Assembly: GCA_037157565.1 (NCBI GenBank)
Contig: JAZHRO010000063.1
Coordinates: 154,740,501-154,804,500, forward strand
DNA length: 64,000 nucleotides
Reading direction: 5' to 3'
From: Thalassia testudinum
Lineage: Eukaryota > Streptophyta > Magnoliopsida > Alismatales > Hydrocharitaceae
The position numbers were made by a program, and so were the translations under genes. Numbering within the stretch: the stretch's first letter is position 1; every line of letters starts with the position of its first letter. Below, one piece after another: positions 56,685 to 64,000 of the stretch. The notes beneath the pieces were generated by a model that worked only from the letters and a program-made list of their open reading frames with translations, was not told the DNA's origin and made no database searches.

Positions 56685-56701
56685 TTGCTAGTCCCTAGCA
56701 A
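56685..56701 (-). other. Pre-PPT hairpin of El-6
   Basis: Minus-strand TTGCTAG, loop GGA, CTAGCAA: perfect 7-bp stem. Confidence 0.7.
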
Positions 56702-57013
56702 ATGCAAGATGAAATTATTTACAGCGAGGATCCCTAAGGGATTGATTATTTTATCAAGGATATGACTAAAGATTTTTTTCCTTTTTGTTTTCATCCTATG
56801 CTCTAGAAATCCAGACAATCGTGAAAGTGCGGCTATGTTGCTTTTGCAATGGATTCAAGTGAAAAACTAATTCACCTCTAAAGCCTATACTTGAGCCCTA
56901 GTAAAAATTTTAACGGGATAGGTGAACTTCTTCCCTCGGGGTATTCAAGATATTCTATGGATTTTACCCCATCTTTAGGCTTAGGTAGAGAATCTCTGAG
57001 GGAAAAGATTATA

Positions 57014-57908
57014 TATTTGGTGGCTCACCCTCGACTGGTGCTACATAGAGATTAGTACTATAGAATCTAGATTTCCAAATTATTAGGTAACTCAACTCAG
57101 AGGAAGACGAGAAAAACTATGCTCTCTTTTGGTTCCTTTGTTTTCATTCTCACTTACTCTTTTTCTTTTTCTTTTCTTTTCTTTCTTTTTCTTAGAGCTC
57201 ACAATCTTACTAGATTCACGTATTTGGTGGTCTCACTTGGCATTAACACTTTAATTTAGTTTTCATAACCCTAACACTAAGTCGGAATTCCTCAGCCAGT
57301 ATTCGAGAGGTCAGAAACACAAGAGAGGTGGGTTAAGGCCATATTTGGTGGATCTCAAATTTATTTGGTGGTATTGCCTCAATGCAACTAGAATAAATGT
57401 TAAATATTTACTCTTTTTTTTCTTTGCTTTTTCTTCTTTTTCTAATTTTTTGTATTTTTCAGTTCTTTTTTCTTTTGATCTTTTTTTTCAACATATACAC
57501 AACTAGCACACATCCATGAACTTTATTGAGGAGGCATTATTAGGGATTGGTGGTACTCAAGAGACATTGGGTGGCTTATTTGGTGGAAGTGCCTACTCAT
57601 GGCACCGGGAGAGATGGATAGGATGGTGTATTTCTGGCCTTGGCATCAATACCCTCCTTCAGCCAAGGATTTTGTAAAGAATGGTCGTAACCATCCACCT
57701 TAGCCCTAGTTTTATGAAAACTCGCTCTCCGCGTATTTGCCTTATTTGGTGGCTCTCAAAATTTCACACAAAATGTATATGTAGGAATCAAGAGCAAAGA
57801 ATGTGTCTAATCTCAGAGTATCATCACCTAATTATCTAGGACTCTGGATTCCTTTCACTAATCTTAGAGCACCATTACACTCTACTCTCATCTCTCACTA
57901 TTTGGTGG
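57014..57908 (-). repeat. Seven dispersed copies of CCACCAAATA
   Basis: On the plus strand TATTTGGTGG at 57014, 57221, 57342, 57362, 57577, 57743 and 57899. Flanks differ, so it is not a simple tandem repeat. Confidence 0.8.
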
Positions 57909-58401
57909 ATTTTTGGAGGAAAATCTACCTGACTCCCAAAACACTATCTAGGGGTTCAAGAAAAGAAGCACTGCTTCTTCTCGACAGACTAAAGACGTTT
58001 ATTAGCCTTCACCGAAAGTCCATTGCAAATTCTACGTGTGTGAAAAGTTGTACTGGATTCCAGATTACAGGAATCAAGTAGATGATAAAATCCCTAATAC
58101 AATCTCTTAATAAAATAATCTTATTCATGAATTCAATATGTATATATGCTATAAACAAGTAACCTCATATAATTTGTACTTCATAAAATTCCCATGTCAG
58201 GTTACATTCAGCTTGACCCTAAATTTAGAACACAAGGTGAGAGGGTGAGTCAGAATGGCTGTTACGGACGATTTCTAGCTCCAGTGTGAGCATTGGAGGT
58301 GGAGTCAGTTGTTCTTTTATCTAAGGTCCTAAAGTACGTTTTACATGCAGCTCTGAGGTTTTCCTAAATGTTGGCATAAAAATTTTCAGTTTTGTTGTAT
58401 C

Positions 58402-58438
58402 TACCCCCCCATGCTTAAGTTATTGCATGTCCTCATGC
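58402..58438 (-). other. Post-coding hairpin plus G-run of El-6
   Basis: Minus-strand stem GCATG, loop AGGA, stem CATGC (58425-58438); then AGCATGGGGGGGTA. The stem bases differ from the CAATG/CATTG version but still pair. Confidence 0.68.
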
Positions 58439-58639
58439 ATGAATATAAAAGAAAATAAATGCAATAGGGAGAGAATGGGTAGAAATCACCTGTAGTTGCT
58501 CCTGAAATTATATTAAGCACTGGCCAACCTGTCAGCATGCAATATACAAAAGGGAAATATGCTAAAAGAAAAATATGCTATATATAAAAATGGTTATGTA
58601 TAAATGATCTTGGAATGTGAGATAGATGCTAAATATATG

Positions 58640-58654
58640 TGCTGAGTTTAACGC
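58640..58654 (-). other. Conserved post-pol block of El-6 (first half only)
   Basis: Minus-strand GCGTTAAACTCAGCA, 23 nt after the pol stop. The GGGAGGCAACC half is not seen. Confidence 0.5.
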
Positions 58655-58676
58655 TTCCAGCTAGGCGAGCATTCAA

Positions 58677-59900
58677 TCACACGTCCTCAATAAGATGATC
58701 AATCTCGTCAGGTGTAGGAGGTTCCTGGGCCAAAAATGGCTTGAGGCACTGGCCATTTACCATAGATATATGCCTAGATTTTGAGTCCCTAATCTGGACT
58801 GCCCCATTAGGATATGGGTGAATCACAACATACGGGCTAGTTCACTTGGACTTGAGCTTCCCTGCAAAAAGTTTTCACCGTGAATCGAACAACCAGACTT
58901 GCTGGTTGGGCGTGAATACTTTCCTCTGAATATGACGGTCATGAAATGCCTTGGTCTTGTCCTTGTATATCAATGCATTCTCATAGGCCTCCCATCGAAT
59001 CTCTTCTAATTCGCTAAGCTGGAGTTTCCATTCTTGACCTCCTGCATTGAGGTCAAGGTTGCATTTTCGCACCGCCCAAAAGGCACGGTGTTCCAACTCT
59101 ACAATAAGGTGACAGGCCTTGCCATATACCATACGATATGGTAACATTCCGAGTGGGGCCTTGTACGTGGTCCGATATGCCCAGAATGCATCAACTAATT
59201 TGTCAGACCAATCCTTCCTGTCTGGTCTAACTGTTTTCTAGAGAATCAGCTTGATCTAATGGTTAAACACTTCAGCTTGCCCAATGGTCTAGGGTGATAA
59301 GGGGTGGGTATACGGTGATGTACCCCGTATTTCATTAGTAATGACCTGAAATGGGCATGGATGAAGTGGCTTCCCCCGTCGCTAATCAGAGCACGGGGTA
59401 TTCCGAATCTCGTGAAGATATACTATTGTACGAGAGAAATGATGGTCTTATGATTAGTCCGTCTCGCCGGGATGGCCTCGACCCACTTCGAGACATAGTC
59501 AACGGCTAGTAATATGTACTCGAAGCCATGCGAGTTCTGAAAAGGGCCCATAAAATTGATGCCCCAGACATCGAACACTTCTACGACCATGATGGACTGG
59601 AGTGGCATCAAGTCTCTCCTGGTCATAGAACCGACTGACTAGCATCATTTGTAGTGTTGGGCATATTCGTGTGTATCTCTGAAGATGGTTGGCCGAAAAA
59701 ATCCCGACTGCAAAATTTTTGCAGCGATTTTCTATCCTAAGAAATGACCACCACGAGCATCATTGTGGCAAAAAGATAACACACTGGGGATCTCTGAATC
59801 TGGGATGAATCTTCAAATAATCTAATCTGCTCCAATGCGGAAGAGCAGTGGGTCATCCCAGAGGTAGTATTTGGATTCTACAGTGAATTTGAGTTTCTGG
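58677..59900 (-). pseudogene. El-6 integrase
   Basis: Zinc-finger region (about 59780-59640) degenerate. The core begins [16 protein letters not shown], where the first catalytic Asp is Asn (AAT). Stops interrupt the core, including after HKTIISLVQ and within the PYHP-stop-TIGQAEVFN segment, where the Glu survives. The C-terminus ([14 protein letters not shown] from 59147, then MVNGQCLKPFLAQEPP) ends with TGA at 58677-58679. Confidence 0.85.
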
Positions 59901-60059
59901 TCCTTGGATAGGTTTATGGGAATCTTGTCAACGGCAAGGTAGTTCACGATATCCGTGTACTATGGGAACTCGACAGAATGAATTGCCAAAAGAGATTCAT
60001 CCGGAAATTACTCGTGGATAGGCAAGGAATAAGGAATGTGGTCTGGGTCCAGTCTAGAT

Positions 60060-61560
60060 AGGTGATCCGCCACAACATTCTGCTTTCCAGCCTTGTCGTA
60101 GATTTCGATATCAAATTCCTGGAATAGAAGGATCCATCTGATGAGTCATGGTTTAGCATCCTTCTTTGCCAACAAATGCCGGAGGATGGAGTGGTCAGTG
60201 AAAATGATGACCTTGTACCCTAATAGGTAAGATCTGAATTTCTCCAACCCGAATACTACTGCTAGCAGTTCTTCTTCAGTGATAGTGTAATTGCGCTGAG
60301 CCTCATTCAGCGTCTTACTAACATAGTATATGACGAAGGGTTGTTTCTCTCGGCGTTGGCCTAAACAGCACCGACGGCAAAATCAGAAGTGTCGCACATC
60401 ATCTTGAAATCGAGTGACCAGTCAGATGGTTGGAGAATTGGGGAATCAGAGACAGTGCTTCATAAAGTCTCGAAGGCACTGTGACACAAGGTGCTGAATT
60501 CAAATGGGACATCAGCAATAAGGAGATTCGTCAAAGGATGTGCAATTTTTGAGAAATCATGTATAAATCTCTGATAGAAGCCGACGTGACCCAGGAATGA
60601 TTAGATTTGCTTGATCGAGCTAGGTGGCGGTAAGTGGGAAATAATCTCAGATTTAGCTTGATCGACCTCGAGTCCATTTTTGGAGATCCTGTGCCCTAGT
60701 ACTATGCCATCCCTCACCATGAAATAGCTTTTCTCCCAAGATAGTACTAGGTTTACCTCAATACATCTTTTCAGGATCTTGGTGAGCTTATCAAGACATG
60801 ATGCAAAATCATTTCTTAAAATGAAGAAGTCATCCATGAATACCTACACATAGTCCCAAATCATGTCAGAGAAGATGGCCATCATGCAACGTTGAAATGT
60901 CGCTAGTGCATTGCAGAGGCCAAAGGGAATCCGCTTGAAAGTGAATGTTCCAAAGGGGCATGTGAATGTGGCCTTGTCTTGATCTTCTGGGCTAATTGCT
61001 ACTTGATTGTACCCGGAGTATCCATCCAAAAAGCAAAAGAAATTGCGTCTGGCTAACCATTCAAGATCTAATCAATGAAAAGCAAAGGAAAGTGATCCTT
61101 CTGGGTAGCCATGTTTAGTTTCCTATAATCGATGCGGACCAGCTAAGATGTCGCAGTGCGGGTCGGGATGGATTCGCTCTTATCATTTTTTACGATGGTG
61201 AGTCCCGCTTTCTTGGGCACTATCTGAATCGGACTCACCCACTGGATGTCTGAGATTGGGTATACAATAGCTGCATCCAGCCATTTGATGATCTCCTTCT
61301 TAATAACCTCCAGCATATTTGAGTTAAGCCAACTTTGGGGTTGTCTCGAAGGTTTCACCGTGTAAACCTGATGGGTGCAATATGAGAGGTGAATACCACG
61401 GAGATCAGCAATACTCCACCCGATAGCAGCTCTATGGCCTTGCAACATAGAAATCAATTGGTGCTCCTATTCTTGGGTTAAGTGGGCATTGATAATGACT
61501 GGGTATGTCTCACTTTCGCCCAAGAACACATACTTGAGTGAGTCAGGTAAGGGCTTCAAT
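60060..61560 (-). pseudogene. El-6 reverse transcriptase and RNase H
   Basis: Linker with SLKYVFLGESETYPVI-like text near 61540, RT fingers (MLEVIKKEIIKWLDAA, SDIQWVSPIQIVPKK; 61457-61143), [19 protein letters not shown] to IFSDMIWDYV (61029-60844), catalytic VFMDDFFIL (60837 onward), RNase H remnants to ADHLSRLD near 60060. Several stops and frameshifts. Confidence 0.88.
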
Positions 61561-62020
61561 TCAATCACAGCTAGGTCAGAGTTAGAAATAGGAGTGGAGG
61601 AGCAAAATCGAGGGTGGGAATCTACTGATCCATATGCACGTGAATTCCCACTGAGTCGCTTCCTGTGAAATAATTGGTTGTTACTGCATTAACGGGAAAC
61701 CCGTTAGCTGTGGTCACATCCTTCTGCAACAACAGGGGCGATTTAGTAATGTGTGGATCTGGATAGCTGGATTCAAGGGTGTTGTGGTCAGTAGCACACC
61801 CTAAACAGTCAGATCCTCAGAGAGATATGTGTAGTGCAGTGGTCTTAGTCCCATGTGGATCTAGGTCCAAGAACCATGATAATGCAGTCGAATGAGACAT
61901 TGGGTCATCACAAAGGAGCCTAATGTTACCACAGTATGACGAATCTTCATCTTCACCATCCTCCTCTATTCGATGACAGTCAAAATTCTTTGCTACCCTG
62001 AATATGTCAAGTCAAAGTCG

Positions 62021-62400
62021 CTAATTGCTTAGGGCTATCTCCATACACCCGGATGCACTATCAATGTTTGCTCGGGCTGTAGCTAGAAATGGGCGACCCA
62101 AAATAATTGATGCATCTCGGAGATTAGGAGGGACCTCCATATCGAGAACGAAAAAGTTTGCGAGAAAGTAGAATCCGCGGACTTCCATGATCATGTTCTC
62201 AATCACCCCCCTTGGTGTTTTGACTGACCTATTAGCCAGCTGAATCGTGACTGAGGTGGGCTTCAACTCCTCAAATCGAAATCAATCAAATACGGTAGTG
62301 GGAGTTAGGTTGATGGATGAACCGAGATCTAGGAGGGCCCGATCAAGAGGAGAATCCTGCAAAAAGTAGGATATAAGTGGGGTACCAGGGTCTTTCTTTT
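62021..62400 (-). pseudogene. El-6 aspartic protease
   Basis: ALLDLGSSIN with the active-site Asp codon intact (62327-62329), then a frame from 62266: VTIQLANRSVKTPRGVIENM and [18 protein letters not shown] stop separates the two halves. Confidence 0.82.
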
Positions 62401-62449
62401 TCGGTGGCAGGTTGGCTAGAATCACGGTGCTAGCCTCTTTCAACAGTAC

Positions 62450-64000
62450 CGCCTATCGTCCAATTCTCAGCTGTCGCTTCGGGGTACAATAGTCATTGAA
62501 GAACCTAGCAATAGGGGAATGTGATCAATTGCCTCGAGGAGGGGGACCTGAATATGTACTTCCTTGAACATTGACTTCAGGTCCTCAAAATTCTGCGTGT
62601 CCTTTTTTCGTACTGCATTCCATGTCAGAGCCTCAGGAAAAGGGACGGGAATCTCAGGGTCAAGTGGCCTCTTACCCTTATCTACTATAGGTGGCTCCTG
62701 AGATGGAGTCGAACCCGCCTGCGGTGAAGGGTGGGAAAAATCAGGACCTGCCTGCCTATGTGGTGGGTCAAATGTCTTCCTTTCGCTCCTCAAAGAGACA
62801 GCATGTGCATCGGCTTAATGTCCATGAGGTGGTGGGGGAGTGGAAGGGGCAGTGTATGCGGGGTTCTACAAAGGCGACTGGCCTTGCTCGTAACCGAGTG
62901 GTGCAGGAGGTGCCTGTAATATGGTGTGTGCCTGTCCCTGCGGTGCCTGAAACCTAGGTAGGGCACCTTGGTTCTGCACATATCGAGGATTCAGGATGGG
63001 TTGGGAGGGTAAGGTTCTCTGAGTCCTATGCTCTTGCAACAGCTAGTTTTGCGTGTTTCGTATAGTATGTATCTGATCAGCCATCACCTTCATAATCTGC
63101 AAGCTATCTTGCATAGATTTCCTCATTGATTCTTGCAACTCCTCTTTCAGTGCATCCAAAGGGTCATCCTGCTTTTGAGGGTGACTGGCAGCTTGGTGCA
63201 GCGGTTGGTATAAAGAGAGGGGTTGCTGTTGATGCAGGAATGGCTGCTGCCTAGGGTATGTGTTTTGCGCATTCCCGTATTGCCTGGTCTGGTATTGTGG
63301 ATCATGATGTGGTCTCTGTGAATTACTAGACCAAGAGAAGTTCAGATGCTGGCACCAACCAAGGTTATACGTCTCTTAATACGGGTTATTACGCTAGTAT
63401 CCTTGGATAGAATTGACGTCCTCGTAGGCCGAAGATGTCTGAGACATATATCCGTCAAGGGGACACGCATTGTAATCTACGGGTGGTGCGTACCCTGGTC
63501 GTAAGGTGCCAGATCTGGATTGTTTACGGGATCCTGATATGCAAGATCTTGTAAATAAGGATAAGATGCATCCCGAGTGAGTAGATTAACTCGAGCAGGA
63601 GGGGCTCAAGGTGCATAGGAGGGTCTTGAAGCAGGAGAGTTCAGGTCAGATTGACCCTGACTAATCTGGCCAATCTTCTTCTCAATCAGGTTTATTCTAT
63701 CCAGCTGCTTGATGATGATATCCATGTCGACTCGAATAGACTCGATGTGAGCCTCGTGGACACCAACCCGCTGCTGACTAGGCCGCTGGAACTGGTTCAT
63801 GGATGCGGCATTCATCGAGTTCTCCCCCAAAGATTTGAACAGCTAGAATGCGTTGTTCTCATCTTTCACAAGGATATTCCCACCACTAGATGCATCGGCC
63901 AAATACCGATGTGTGTCATCCAGCCCATGGTAAAAGATTTGAGCTAGGTGCCATCTGGGTATACCATGCTGTGGGCATTTCCGGAGAAGGTCATGAAATC
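62450..64000 (-). pseudogene. El-6 gag (5' end outside the window)
   Basis: C-terminal gag text: from the right edge the gag-domain end, then MGENSMNAASMNQFQRPSQQ (63830), a heptad segment (DIIIKQLDRINLIEKKIGQI), a Q-rich stretch and the NLGWCQHLNFSWSS-like motif near 63340, then the PSQEPPIVDKGKRPLDPEI linker (62793-62467) with LLEAIDHIP. Several stops. No CCHC knuckle seen. Confidence 0.8.

Larger units (their letters stand above)
56702..58676 (-). other. El-6 3' non-coding region
   Basis: Long, AT-rich. Contains seven copies of TATTTGGTGG (57014-57908), a TTTTCTTTTTC-rich stretch (57130-57490), the post-coding hairpin (58425-58438) with G-run (58402-58415) and the post-pol block (58640-58654). 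The 92-codon open frame at 57803-58081 is not supported. Confidence 0.7.
54530..64000 (-). mobile_element. El-6: Athila-type Ty3 retrotransposon, 3' half, minus strand
   Basis: 3' LTR (54530-56666, its distal end cut by El-5), 3' non-coding region, integrase to gag reading leftward from 64000 to 58677. The 5' LTR and gag start lie beyond the right edge. Heavily mutated. Confidence 0.85.

Noticed and set aside
57014..57908. CRISPR-like array
   Set aside because: The repeat is only 10 bp with irregular spacing, and the genome is eukaryotic.
57803..58081. 92-codon frame
   Set aside because: Sits in the El-6 3' non-coding region on the opposite strand, overlaps a TATTTGGTGG repeat and has no domain.

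Overview
This is plant nuclear DNA made almost entirely of transposable elements; I see no host gene, rRNA gene or canonical tRNA gene. The evidence is Ty3/gypsy gag-pol coding of the plant Athila type (protease motif DLGxxxNLxP, RT motif FMDDF, integrase DD35E), primer-binding sites matching plant tRNA-Asp, a Copia LTR, a CACTA terminus, and long AT-rich spacers. It suggests a flowering plant with a repeat-rich genome; I cannot name the species. || LAYOUT. The window is a nest of insertions. From outside inward: El-6 (minus strand, 54530-64000, runs off the right end); El-5 (plus strand, only its right arm 51563-54529 is present); a CACTA transposon (right terminus at 51562, transposase remnants at 1883-2630); a probable solo Ty3-type LTR (from 2631); a solo Copia LTR (4673-51002); El-1 (minus, 5810-50833); El-2 (minus, 9177-45961); El-3 (plus, 19738-41899); El-4 (plus, 22071-33313, the innermost and best preserved). 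Matching 5-bp target-site duplications support the five innermost levels: ctcac/ctcgc for the Copia LTR, agagg/ggagg for El-1, ggagg for El-2, gttac for El-3 and cttcc for El-4. A partial chromovirus-like LTR (1-1533) lies at the left edge. || CODING. El-4 has one continuous gag-pol frame (24983-30397) broken only by four nonsense codons. El-3, El-2 and El-6 have the same gene order but are broken by frameshifts and stops, and each has lost a different catalytic residue (integrase E to K; protease D to G; integrase D to N). El-1 is the odd one. It has LTRs, PBS, leader and 3' region related to El-4, but the whole gag-pol is replaced by one unrelated frame of about 649 codons, acidic with a C-terminal hydrophobic helix. 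El-2 later split this frame. El-1 looks like a non-autonomous partner of the El-4 family carrying an unrecognised protein. || NON-CODING. The 3' regions of these otherwise diverged families share small structured modules: a hairpin with loop AGGA followed by a G-run just after the coding region; a second hairpin with loop GGA just before the true polypurine tract; a set of 3' stem-loops (El-1, El-4, El-5); and a GCGTTAAA block 23-30 nt after the pol stop (El-2, El-3, El-5, El-6). Several stems differ between families by paired changes, which argues for selection on RNA structure.
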